DNA from: JBCCXZ01 sp965228005
GTDB lineage: Bacteria; Planctomycetota; Planctomycetia; Pirellulales; Lacipirellulaceae
Reading direction: 5' to 3'
Length of the DNA stretch: 64,000 nt
NCBI GenBank assembly: GCA_965228005.1
Contig: CBDDGV010000004.1
Location: forward strand, 248,001 to 312,000
The position numbers and the translations under genes are program-made. Shown piece after piece: positions 1 to 7,680 of the stretch (within the stretch, counting starts at the first letter, position 1; each line of letters opens with the position of its first letter). The notes under the pieces were generated by a model, which was given only the letters and a program-made list of their open reading frames with translations, had not been told where the DNA came from and made no database searches.

Positions 1-479
1 CGCAGCACGGCCGGCTTGTCGGGGACCAGGTTGATCACGCAGTTGCTGATGACGCAGTCGACCGACGCGTCGTCCAGCGGCAGGTTGTCGATGGTCGCCA
101 GGTGGAACTCGACGTTGGGGACCGGCTTGCCGTCGGGCCCGCTCGCCGCGTTGCGTCGGGCGAGGTCGATCATCTCCTGGGTCATGTCGATGCCGATCGC
201 CTTGCCGGTCGGGCCGACCTTGGGGGCGGCGAGCAGCACGTCGAGCCCGCCGCCGCAGCCGAGGTCGACGACCACCTCGCCTTCGCGCAGCCGGGCGGTC
301 GCCAGGGGGTTGCCGCAGGAGAGGCCCATGTTGGCCTCGGCGGGGATCGAGGCGAGCTCGTCGGCGGAGTAGCCAAACGCCTCGGCAACGGCGCGGACGC
401 CGTCGGACTCGCTGGAAAGGCCCCGCGTGGCGACGGCGCCGTACTGGTTGCGGACTTGTTCGCGGATGGTTTCGGACAT
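1..479 (-). CDS. arsM: Arsenite methyltransferase-like SAM enzyme (3' end outside window)
   Basis: This is the first ~159 codons of a SAM-dependent methyltransferase, cut off by the window edge. Starting from the ATG at 479 the protein begins MSETIREQVRNQYGAVATRG and continues with a segment rich in ArsM signatures: a 'GYSADELASIPAEANMGLSC' region, a motif I of the form VVDLGCGGGLD, and a 'VISNCVINLVPDK' motif. In the ArsM family these precede and follow the SAM-binding fold, and the cysteines in the GLSCGNP and SNCVIN motifs are typical. The family converts arsenite to methylated arsenicals using thiols. The C-terminal third, which carries further cysteines, is not visible, so arsenic specificity is inferred from motifs alone. 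It is transcribed divergently from the restriction-modification module. Confidence 0.8.
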   Translation of the reverse strand, partial: MSETIREQVRNQYGAVATRGLSSESDGVRAVAEAFGYSADELASIPAEANMGLSCGNPLATARLREGEVVVDLGCGGGLDVLLAAPKVGPTGKAIGIDMTQEMIDLARRNAASGPDGKPVPNVEFHLATIDNLPLDDASVDCVISNCVINLVPDKPAVL

Positions 480-571
480 GGCAACTAGGGCCTTTTCTTC
501 TTGCGGATGGGGTCGAAGTCCTGACGCCCAAGGAGTTTGTTACTTGTCGTACGTGGCACCGATCTAGGACA

Positions 572-1582
572 ATGCGCAGGCAGCGAAACCACGATAATCA
601 GCAGAGCCATATGATAGCGAATCAGCAGGGCTTCGAGGCAGAGGCGTTCTTGCCCTCAGAGCTCACCGAAATTGACAACCCGCAGACCGCCCTCCCCAGG
701 ATCGCGAAAGATGATCGGCTGCTGGCTGCTATCGAAGCCGAGGTCAAGCGTGTGCCGACCCGGCACGACATCTTTCGGCAAGATGCTCGACAGATGGAGC
801 TGCAACCGAACTCGGTAGCTCTTGTCTTGACCTCCCCGCCTTATTGGACCTTGAAGGAGTACAACGACGCCGAGGGACAGCTCGGCCACATGCAGGATTA
901 CGAATCATTCCTGACCCAGCTCGACAGGATTTGGCAGGCTTGCTTCGACGCCTTAGTCCCCGGGGGACGTCTGATCTGCGTCGTTGGCGATGTGTGTCTT
1001 TCTCGCCGCAAGAACAATGGTCGGCACACCGTTGTGCCCTTGCACGCTTCGATTCAGGAGCACTGCAGAGTGATCGGCTACGACAACCTAGCCCCGATCA
1101 TCTGGCACAAGATCGCGAACATCGCCTACGAAGTCGAAGGGACCGGCTCCTCCTTCTTGGGTAAGCCCTACGAACCCAATGCTGTGATCAAGAACGACAT
1201 CGAGTTCATCTTGATGCAGCGTAAGCCCGGCGGCTACCGCAGCCCATCGGTTGCGACCCGCGTGCTTAGCGTTGTCCCCGATGCTAAGCACAAAGAGTGG
1301 TTCCAACAGATTTGGACCGGCCTTACCGGCGCATCGACCCGAGCCCACCCGGCGCCCTACCCTCTGGAGTTGGCCGATCGGCTGATCCGCATGTTTAGCT
1401 TTGTGGGTGACACGGTGCTTGATCCATTCTTGGGCACGGGCACAACGAGCGCAGCGGCTTCGGGTTGCGGGAGGAACTCCATCGGGTTCGAGGTGGACCC
1501 GGACTACTTCCGGTTGGCCAAGAAGAGACTGGTAGACACGCAGGATATGTTCTCGACCGCAGAGCTGGTTCTTCATGGATGA
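572..1582 (+). CDS. DNA methyltransferase of the TSPPYW (probably N4-cytosine) class
   Basis: A 336-residue DNA methylase. The catalytic motif IV TSPPYW lies at about residues 88-93 and the SAM-binding motif I, DPFLGTGTTSAAA, lies near residues 287-299, so the order is IV before I (beta-type arrangement). S/T-PPYW is characteristic of N4-cytosine methylases, though some N6-adenine enzymes share it. The final 8 bases overlap the start of the XhoI-like nuclease gene, so the two form a translationally coupled restriction-modification pair. The start at 572 is the first in-frame ATG; an internal ATG at 611 is an alternative, and neither has an obvious Shine-Dalgarno. GC content is visibly lower than in the neighbouring replication genes, which fits acquisition by transfer. 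Confidence 0.85.
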   Translation: MRRQRNHDNQQSHMIANQQGFEAEAFLPSELTEIDNPQTALPRIAKDDRLLAAIEAEVKRVPTRHDIFRQDARQMELQPNSVALVLTSPPYWTLKEYNDAEGQLGHMQDYESFLTQLDRIWQACFDALVPGGRLICVVGDVCLSRRKNNGRHTVVPLHASIQEHCRVIGYDNLAPIIWHKIANIAYEVEGTGSSFLGKPYEPNAVIKNDIEFILMQRKPGGYRSPSVATRVLSVVPDAKHKEWFQQIWTGLTGASTRAHPAPYPLELADRLIRMFSFVGDTVLDPFLGTGTTSAAASGCGRNSIGFEVDPDYFRLAKKRLVDTQDMFSTAELVLHG

Positions 1583-2300
1583 TTTGGACGCCAGAGTGAA
1601 GAAGGCGGTCCGTCACTTCTGGTCTACCAGAAAGCGACAAGCCAAGAATCAGGGCGCAGCTACCGGCCGTCGTGACGCCGGCCAAAGAACCGCCGTTACC
1701 GGCGGCAAACACCTCGACGGGTTTGTAGAACTGTGTCGGAGCTTGTTAATCGAGGCCGGCCTCACGGACGCGACAGTGCACTGGCAATCGCGTCTGGAAC
1801 TGCCTGGCTATTTCCGGCCAGAGAAGAAGTGGGACCTACTTGCGGTTGCCGACGGACACCTAGTAGCCGTAATCGAATTCAAGGCCCAGGTGGGCCCCTC
1901 ATTCGGCAACAACTTCAACAACCGAAGCGAGGAAGTGGTGGGAAACGCCACCGACCTCTGGGCAGCCTATCGTGAAGGCGCCTTCAAGCCCTCGCAGCGT
2001 CCGTGGTTAGGTTACGTGTTCATACTTGAAGACGCGCTCGGGTCTCAGAGTCCGGTTACCGTGAGAGAGCCCCATTTCGAGGTGTTTCCCGAATTCAAGC
2101 AAGTTTCGTACGCCGAGCGCTATGCGATTCTCCTCACGAAGCTCCTGAGAGAACGGCTCTATGATGGAGCCTGTCTCTTGTTGACTCCTCAGACGGCGCA
2201 CCGCTCGGGAACGTACAGCAGCCCCACTGAGGAATTGGACTTCCGGGCCTTTGCAGCAGGCCTCCACGCACACGCTGCTGCGTTCGCCAAGATGCGATAG
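1575..2300 (+). CDS. Type II restriction endonuclease, XhoI/PaeR7I family
   Basis: A 241-residue protein, about the length of R.XhoI. The diagnostic block is VGPSFGNNFNNRSEEVVG at about residues 111-128, preceded by KKWDLLAV and VAVIEFKAQ, which supply the acidic and lysine residues of a PD-(D/E)xK-type site (D..E-x-K). The N-terminal region 'VTGGKHLDGF' and the C-terminal 'HFEVFPEFKQVSYAERY' region also match the XhoI/PaeR7I pattern. Members of this family cut CTCGAG. The gene starts inside the last codons of the methylase gene (ATGGATGA overlap). CTCGAG occurs repeatedly in this window (for example near 5711), so there is no gross site avoidance and the genome should depend on the partner methylase for protection. 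The target specificity is inferred from the family. Confidence 0.88.
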   Translation: MDDLDARVKKAVRHFWSTRKRQAKNQGAATGRRDAGQRTAVTGGKHLDGFVELCRSLLIEAGLTDATVHWQSRLELPGYFRPEKKWDLLAVADGHLVAVIEFKAQVGPSFGNNFNNRSEEVVGNATDLWAAYREGAFKPSQRPWLGYVFILEDALGSQSPVTVREPHFEVFPEFKQVSYAERYAILLTKLLRERLYDGACLLLTPQTAHRSGTYSSPTEELDFRAFAAGLHAHAAAFAKMR

Positions 2301-2394
2301 CCCCTCACATGTCCGAACTCTTTACGTCCAGCGCGTGCTTCCGAATGATGTCACGCCCTGGTCCGGCGTTCTCATCCATCCGCATGCGCGTTCT

Positions 2395-3174
2395 TCAGCC
2401 CTCGATACCGTGACTCTCGAGAAAGTCGCTCGGGATGTCGGCAGTCTTCTCCGCCACGAGCGCGAAGTAGAACAGCGGCGTGCCCTCCATCGAGAGCCGG
2501 TGCCGGTAGCGCTCGAGGTGGTGCAGGTCGAGGTACTCCGAGAAGATCAGCTCGCGGATCAGGCGGGAGAAGCCCGAGTCGTCGGAGTTGTCCAGGAAGG
2601 TTTCTTTGATGTTGAAGGCGGCCCAGCCGCCGGTCTGCACGAACTGCAACGCCTGCAGGAACGCTTTGGGCGGGATGTCGCCAAAACCGAGCGCGGCGAC
2701 CGAGGTGAGGCAGTCGAACGACCAGTCGTTGAGCTGCTCGATCTGATACTCCTCGAGGTCGGTGAAATCTGCCACGTAGTAGTCGTCGTAGAGCGCGGGG
2801 CGGTCGCGGAAGCAGGCGTCTTTCGCCTCGGGGATAATGTCGGCGCCGATCAGCCGGGCGACCCCATGGGACTTCATCACCTCGCCCATCATGCCGTTGC
2901 CGGCGCCGAGGTCGAGCACCCGGAGCTCGGTGAAGCTCTTCTCGCTGGCGTCGAGCGTCCGCTTGAGAAGGTCGCCCACTTTCTTCGGCGACGAGCACTT
3001 CAGCCGGTCGTAGAAGAGCTGCTCGTAGAGCCCCGGGCGGAGGTAGATCTGGTCGTAGTCGTGGAACCGCAGGCGCCGTTTTGTGCCTTCCTCCACGACG
3101 AAAAAGCTGACTTCGTCTTGGTCGTAGTCGTGGGCGTCCTGTGGCGGGAACTGGATGCGGTGTCGCGTGAGCAT
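2395..3174 (-). CDS. Class I SAM-dependent methyltransferase, unknown substrate
   Basis: About 259 residues from the ATG at 3174 (MLTRHRIQFPPQDAHDYDQD). An upstream in-frame extension to 3291 is arginine/proline-rich and looks non-coding, so it was not used. The SAM-binding motif LRVLDLGAGNGMMGEVM is near residues 84-100, followed by an acidic loop 'IGADIIPEAKDACF' and a later 'FDCLTSVAALGFGDIPPKAF' segment typical of Rossmann-fold methyltransferases. The N-terminal half has a 'LRPGLYEQLFYDRLKCSSP' helix that appears to be a substrate lid. It lies between the convergent restriction gene and gyrB. I do not recognise a specific substrate; small-molecule or protein methylation are both possible. 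Confidence 0.75.
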   Translation of the reverse strand: MLTRHRIQFPPQDAHDYDQDEVSFFVVEEGTKRRLRFHDYDQIYLRPGLYEQLFYDRLKCSSPKKVGDLLKRTLDASEKSFTELRVLDLGAGNGMMGEVMKSHGVARLIGADIIPEAKDACFRDRPALYDDYYVADFTDLEEYQIEQLNDWSFDCLTSVAALGFGDIPPKAFLQALQFVQTGGWAAFNIKETFLDNSDDSGFSRLIRELIFSEYLDLHHLERYRHRLSMEGTPLFYFALVAEKTADIPSDFLESHGIEG

Positions 3175-3307
3175 TGGGAGCACTTCATGTATTATGAGCG
3201 GATTAGTTGCGTGATAGGTCCCCTTAGTCTCTGCGCCGCGGCGGCGGGTGCAATGGCCGGCAGGCGCCGGCAACTGAGCCAACTGGAGCACGAAGGGCGG
3301 CTTCGCC

Positions 3308-5833
3308 CTACACGTCCAGGTTCTTCACATCCAACGCGTGCTTCTGAATAAAGTCCCGCCGCGGTTCGACGTTGTCGCCCATCAGGATGCGGAAGAGGTC
3401 GTCGGCGCCGGCGGCGTCTTCCATCTTCACCTGCAGCAGCGTGCGGAACTCGGGGTCGAGCGTCGTGTCGCGCAGCTCCTCGGCGTTCATCTCGCCCAGG
3501 CCCTTGAAGCGGGTGATCTGCAGGCCCTTCTCGCCGGCGGCCCGGATCGCGGCGGGCAGGCCGCGGAGGTCTTCCAGGCCCGTCTCGCTCTCGCCGCGGC
3601 GGAGGACGTAGCGGGCGTTTTCCTCGCCGGTGCGTTCCTGCGGGATGAGGGCGTCGATCGAGAAGCCCAACGCGTCGAGGTCTTTCAGCATGGTGTTGAT
3701 CGTGCGGACCTCGTGCATCTCGACGATGCGGAGCTTGGGGCCGGCCTCGCCGTTGGCCGAGGGCGCGCCGTTGCCGTCGGGGTCGGCGGCGGGGCCGCTG
3801 ACGTCGACGCGGAGCTCGTGACCCAGCTCGGTTTCCTTTTGGGAGACGAACTCGTCGAGCTGCGCGCGGGTGGTGAACCAGTGCTCTTCGCTGCCGAGGA
3901 AGACGTGGTACACCGGCAGCTTGAGCGTCTCCGGGTCCTGCCGGAGGGCGTGGGCGTTGAGGCTGATGCCGCGGCGCTCGAGGGCGACGACCGAGTCTTC
4001 CAGCGCGGCGAGGGTGCGGCAGAGCTTGGCCATCTCTTCGCCCTCGATGAGGCGTCCGTCGCCGGGGTCGAAGACGCTGTCGCCCAGGCCGAGGTCCAAG
4101 AGCTGGGAGCGCATCTCCTCTTCGGTCTGGACGTAGTAGGAGCTCTTCTTGTTCTTGACGCGGAACAGGGGCGGCTGGGCGACGTAGACGTGCCCGCCGG
4201 CCACGAGGTCGTGCATCTGCCGGTAGAAGAACGTGAGCAGCAGCGTGCGGATGTGCGAGCCGTCGACGTCGGCGTCGGTCATGATGACGATCCGGCCGTA
4301 GCGGCGTTTGCTGAGGTCCTGCTCAGCGCCGATGCCGGAGCCGACCGCGGCGATCATGCTGCGGACCTCCTCGTTGGCGAGCACCTTGTCTTCGCGCGAC
4401 TTGTAGGCGTTGATGATCTTGCCCCGCAGCGGGAGCACGGCCTGGTACTCGCGGTTGCGTCCGCCCTCGGCGGGGCCGCCGGCGGAGTCGCCCTCCACGA
4501 GGTAGAGCTCGCACTTGTCGACGTCTTTGCTGGTGCAGTCGCGGAGCTTGCCGGGCAGCCCGCCGCCGGCGAGGGCGCCCTTCCGCTCGCGGATGAGCTG
4601 GCGGGCCTTGCGGGCCGACTCGCGGGCCTCGGCGGCGAGCAGGATCTTGCGGACGATCGCTTTGGCCGTCTTGGGGTTCTCTTCCAGGAACTTGTTGAGG
4701 TACTCGCCCACCGCAGTGTTGACGATCCCCTCGACCTCGCTGTTGCCGAGCTTGGTCTTGGTCTGGCCCTCGAACTGCGGGTGGGGCACGCGGACGCTGA
4801 TGACGGCGGTGAGCCCCTCGCGGCAGTCGTCGCCGCTGGGCACCAGGTCTTTGAACATCCCCTGCTGCTTGCCGTAGTTGTTCAGCGTGCGTGTGAGCGC
4901 CGTGCGGAAGCCGGTCAGGTGCGTGCCGCCCTCGGTGGTGTTGATGTTGTTGACGTAGGAGTGGACGTTCTCGGTGAACTCGCCCGAGTACTGCAGGGCG
5001 ACCTCGAGCGACACGCCCTCGGCCTCGGCGGAGACGTAGAGCACCTCGGGGTGGACCGCGTCGCTGGCGCGGTTGAGGTGGGTGACGAACTGGCGGATGC
5101 CGTCCTCGTAGCGGAAGTCTTCCTTCTCGCCGTTGCGGGCGTCCTCGATGATGATCCGCACGCCCTGGTTGAGGAACGCCAGCTCCTGGAGCCGCTTGAC
5201 CAGCGTGCTGTAATTGAACTTGGTGGTCTGGAAGATCTGCGGGTCGGGCTTGAAGGTGGTCTTGGTGCCGCGTTTGTCGGTCGTTCCGACGCGGCGAACC
5301 TCGCCCTTGGGGATGCCCCGCTCGTACTCCTGGTGGTAGACGTGGCCGTCGCGGCAGACCTCGACCTCGGCCCACTCGGAGAGGAAGTTCACCACGGTGA
5401 CGCCCACCCCGTGCAGGCCGCCGGAGGTCTGGTAGGCGCCCTTGGAGAACTTGCCGCCGAACTTGAGGACGGTCATCACGCCCTCGAGCGTGGAGACTTC
5501 GCGGTCCATCTGCTCGGAGAGCTGCTCGTGCCGCTCGACGGGGATGCCGCGGCCGTCGTCCTCGACCGTGACCGAGCCGTCGGTGTTGACGCACACCTTC
5601 ACCAACGAGGCGAAGTCGGCCATCGCCTCGTCGATCGAGTTGTCGACCACTTCGTAGACGAGGTGGTGCAGGCCCCGTCCGGTGGTGTCGCCGATGTACA
5701 TACTCGGCCGCTCGCGGACGTGCTCGAGGTCGCTGAGGTGCTCGAGGTCGCCGGCGCTGTAGGCCTCATTGGCGCGTGCGGGCCCGCCGTTGGGCGTCTG
5801 GTCCGCGCTGTCGTTGGGTTGGTCTTCTGCCAT
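3308..5833 (-). CDS. gyrB: DNA gyrase subunit B
   Basis: An 841-residue ATPase subunit of the type II topoisomerase that introduces negative supercoils. The GHKL ATPase motifs are clear: EVVDNSIDEA (61-70), EDDGRGIP (91-98) and TSGGLHGVGV (137-145). The Toprim domain has EGDSAGG (447-453) and TDADVDGSH (519-527). The C-terminus carries the conserved RFKGLGEMN and a GDNVEPRRDFIQ tail. An insertion of roughly 180 residues sits between the Toprim core and the tail, as in Gram-negative GyrB. It starts 12 bases after the stop of the DUF721/DciA gene, so it belongs to a dnaN-dciA-gyrB unit. No gyrA is present in the window. Confidence 0.98.
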   Translation of the reverse strand: MAEDQPNDSADQTPNGGPARANEAYSAGDLEHLSDLEHVRERPSMYIGDTTGRGLHHLVYEVVDNSIDEAMADFASLVKVCVNTDGSVTVEDDGRGIPVERHEQLSEQMDREVSTLEGVMTVLKFGGKFSKGAYQTSGGLHGVGVTVVNFLSEWAEVEVCRDGHVYHQEYERGIPKGEVRRVGTTDKRGTKTTFKPDPQIFQTTKFNYSTLVKRLQELAFLNQGVRIIIEDARNGEKEDFRYEDGIRQFVTHLNRASDAVHPEVLYVSAEAEGVSLEVALQYSGEFTENVHSYVNNINTTEGGTHLTGFRTALTRTLNNYGKQQGMFKDLVPSGDDCREGLTAVISVRVPHPQFEGQTKTKLGNSEVEGIVNTAVGEYLNKFLEENPKTAKAIVRKILLAAEARESARKARQLIRERKGALAGGGLPGKLRDCTSKDVDKCELYLVEGDSAGGPAEGGRNREYQAVLPLRGKIINAYKSREDKVLANEEVRSMIAAVGSGIGAEQDLSKRRYGRIVIMTDADVDGSHIRTLLLTFFYRQMHDLVAGGHVYVAQPPLFRVKNKKSSYYVQTEEEMRSQLLDLGLGDSVFDPGDGRLIEGEEMAKLCRTLAALEDSVVALERRGISLNAHALRQDPETLKLPVYHVFLGSEEHWFTTRAQLDEFVSQKETELGHELRVDVSGPAADPDGNGAPSANGEAGPKLRIVEMHEVRTINTMLKDLDALGFSIDALIPQERTGEENARYVLRRGESETGLEDLRGLPAAIRAAGEKGLQITRFKGLGEMNAEELRDTTLDPEFRTLLQVKMEDAAGADDLFRILMGDNVEPRRDFIQKHALDVKNLDV

Positions 5834-5845
5834 GCCGTGGGCTCG

Positions 5846-6217
5846 CTAGCGGACGGCGCCGACGCGGAACCGCAGGGAGGTGATCCCCGCGTCCGGGAGG
5901 GCGGCCTGCATCTGGGCGAGCAGTTCTTCTTTCTGAAAGGTCAGTTCTTGCATCGTGAGGGAGTCGGCGGCGATCACTTCCAGGGCGCCGCGTCGGAGCC
6001 GGCCGACGGCGGTCACCGGGGCGAAGTCGGGGCCGATCGCCTCGGCCCACGCCGCTTCGACCTCGCCGGCCTGCCGCACCTCGGCGTAGCCCTTCCGCTG
6101 CAGCAGTTGGGCCACGACCTGGTCGACCGGCTTCGGCTCCCGCTTCTTGAGCCACCACTTGCGGTACGAGCCGTGGCGGCGGTTCAGGTCGTCCAGCGGG
6201 TTCTCTTCGGGGGTCAC
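5846..6217 (-). CDS. dciA: DUF721/DciA-family replication protein
   Basis: A 123-residue protein starting at the GTG at 6217, whose GTGA overlaps the dnaN stop codon, indicating translational coupling. Features include an N-terminal 'SYRKWWLKKREPKPVDQV' stretch, then 'VEAAWAEAIGPDFAPVTAVG' and 'GALEVIAADSLTMQELTFQK', which is the KH-like DUF721 core. In other bacteria DciA helps load the replicative DnaB helicase and is often found next to dnaN, recF or gyrB. Here it sits directly between dnaN and gyrB, taking the place recF occupies in many chromosomes. The longer in-frame upstream extension overlaps dnaN and is a shadow. Confidence 0.85.
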   Translation of the reverse strand: MTPEENPLDDLNRRHGSYRKWWLKKREPKPVDQVVAQLLQRKGYAEVRQAGEVEAAWAEAIGPDFAPVTAVGRLRRGALEVIAADSLTMQELTFQKEELLAQMQAALPDAGITSLRFRVGAVR

Positions 6218-7380
6218 CGGTCGCGGGCCAGGGGCATAATCACGTAGCCGTAGCCGTCGTCTGTTGACAGCACCGCGGCGCTCTCGGGGTCGCGGACCTC
6301 CATGGCGAACGTCTTCTCGGCGTCGAGCACCTTGAGGAAGTCGATCACAAACCGGGGGTCGAGGGTGATGGTCAGTTCGTCTCCGTCGTAGCCGATGGGC
6401 AGTTCGATCCGCGACTGACCCACCTCGGCGGCGACGCCGGAGAGCACGAGCAGCCCGTCGTTGAAGGTGAAGTCGATGCCGCGGCTCTCCTCGCTGGTGA
6501 CGATGGCCGCCTGGCGGACCGCCGAGAGCGTGGCCCCGACGGCCAGGTCGAGCTTCACCGCGCCGGTCGAGTCGGGGAACACCTTCTTCCAATCGGGGAA
6601 GCGGCCCTCGAGCAGTCGGCTGGAGATCGTGAACGTGTCGCTGGTGACGAGCAGCTCGTTGCCGCGGACGGCCACGCGGACCTCTTCGTCGCTGGGGCTG
6701 AGGCCGCGTTCGATGAGCTGCATCGCCCGGGTGGGGACGATCAGCGTCTGCTCGGTGTCGAGGCTGCCAGAGACTTCGCCGGTCATCTTGGCGAGCCGGC
6801 GGCCGTCGGTGCCGATGGCGGTGACGCTCGAGCCTTCGAACTCCAGCTTCACGCCGCCGAGGGCGTAGCGGCTGCTCTCGTTGTCGGTGGCGAACGCGGT
6901 GCGGCGGACCAGCTCGCGGAACAGCCGGCCGTGGAGCTGCACGCTGGTCTGGCTGTCGAACTCGGCAACCGGCGGGAACTCGTGCGGGTCTTCGGCGGAG
7001 AGGCGGAAGCGGCTCCGCTCGCCGACAACGCTGGTCGACGTGCCGTCCGACTCGAGGTGCAGCGTCTCGTCGGTCGACTCACGCAGGATCGAGCCGAACC
7101 GGGCGTTGGGCAGGATGACCGTGCCGGGCTGATGGATGTCGACGCCGGCAACGGTGTGGCGGATGCCAATCTCGAGGTCGGTGGCGGAGAGCTCGACGCG
7201 CTCCGGAGTGGCCTCCAGCTTCACGTTCTGGAGGATCGGCTTGGGGCTCCGCGAGGGGGCCACCGCGGCCACGGTCTGGAAGGCGTGGAGCAGCTGCTCG
7301 CGGTCGCAGGCGAGCTTGAGGCTGGCTTGGCCGGAGCGGGGCGGGCCCTCGGCGGCATGGGAGTCGGCTACCGTAGACAC
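6214..7380 (-). CDS. dnaN: DNA polymerase III sliding clamp (beta subunit)
   Basis: A 388-residue beta clamp. The GTG start at 7380 is chosen because a strong AGGAGG Shine-Dalgarno lies 7 bases upstream; earlier in-frame codons are proline/threonine-rich and do not resemble the family. The three clamp domains are visible: 'LKLACDREQLLHAFQTVAAV' (domain I), 'LVRRTAFATDNESSRYALGG' (domain II) and 'FNDGLLVLSG...DPRFVIDFLKVLD' (domain III), ending with the canonical YVIMPL. It encircles DNA and tethers polymerase III. It is followed without a gap by dciA and then gyrB. Confidence 0.97.
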   Translation of the reverse strand: MSTVADSHAAEGPPRSGQASLKLACDREQLLHAFQTVAAVAPSRSPKPILQNVKLEATPERVELSATDLEIGIRHTVAGVDIHQPGTVILPNARFGSILRESTDETLHLESDGTSTSVVGERSRFRLSAEDPHEFPPVAEFDSQTSVQLHGRLFRELVRRTAFATDNESSRYALGGVKLEFEGSSVTAIGTDGRRLAKMTGEVSGSLDTEQTLIVPTRAMQLIERGLSPSDEEVRVAVRGNELLVTSDTFTISSRLLEGRFPDWKKVFPDSTGAVKLDLAVGATLSAVRQAAIVTSEESRGIDFTFNDGLLVLSGVAAEVGQSRIELPIGYDGDELTITLDPRFVIDFLKVLDAEKTFAMEVRDPESAAVLSTDDGYGYVIMPLARDR

Positions 7381-7680
7381 TTGCGGTCCTCCTGGACGGG
7401 TGTGCGGAGCAAAGCCTTCTACTGTTAGTTCTTTAGATAGCAGTAGTGACAGTGCTGAAGCGTGGGGTGTTAGTTTCGTAGTGTTGGTGTGCGGTAAACG
7501 CCGTGGCGGGCGTGGTTTGGCAACCCTCGACGGGCGTGCAAAAGCTGTTGGGCCGGCGTCGCCTGTTGGTCTGTGTGTTGTTTGATTTCTGGGGCGTCGG
7601 GCTCGGCTGCTGAGCGTTTGTGTTGTTGTGCCGTGCTGAGTCGCCGTCTGCCGACGCGCCGCCGACACGGGTTCCACCGC
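7381..7680. other. dnaA-dnaN spacer, candidate origin or leader region
   Basis: A 300-bp gap between dnaA and dnaN. On the plus strand it is conspicuously rich in G and T and poor in C and A, with lower GC than the flanking genes and several GTGTT/TGTTG runs around 7460-7630. No canonical DnaA box (TTATCCACA) is visible on either strand, and no open reading frame is convincing. It contains the dnaN leader with the AGGAGG ribosome-binding site at its left end. It could be an origin with divergent DnaA boxes, or just a long 5' leader. Confidence 0.4.

Noticed and set aside
3338..6247. Very long plus-strand frame opposite gyrB, dciA and dnaN (969 residues)
   Set aside because: It lies entirely antisense to well-supported genes, is dominated by valine, leucine, glycine and aspartate from GC-rich codon mirrors, and has no recognisable motif.
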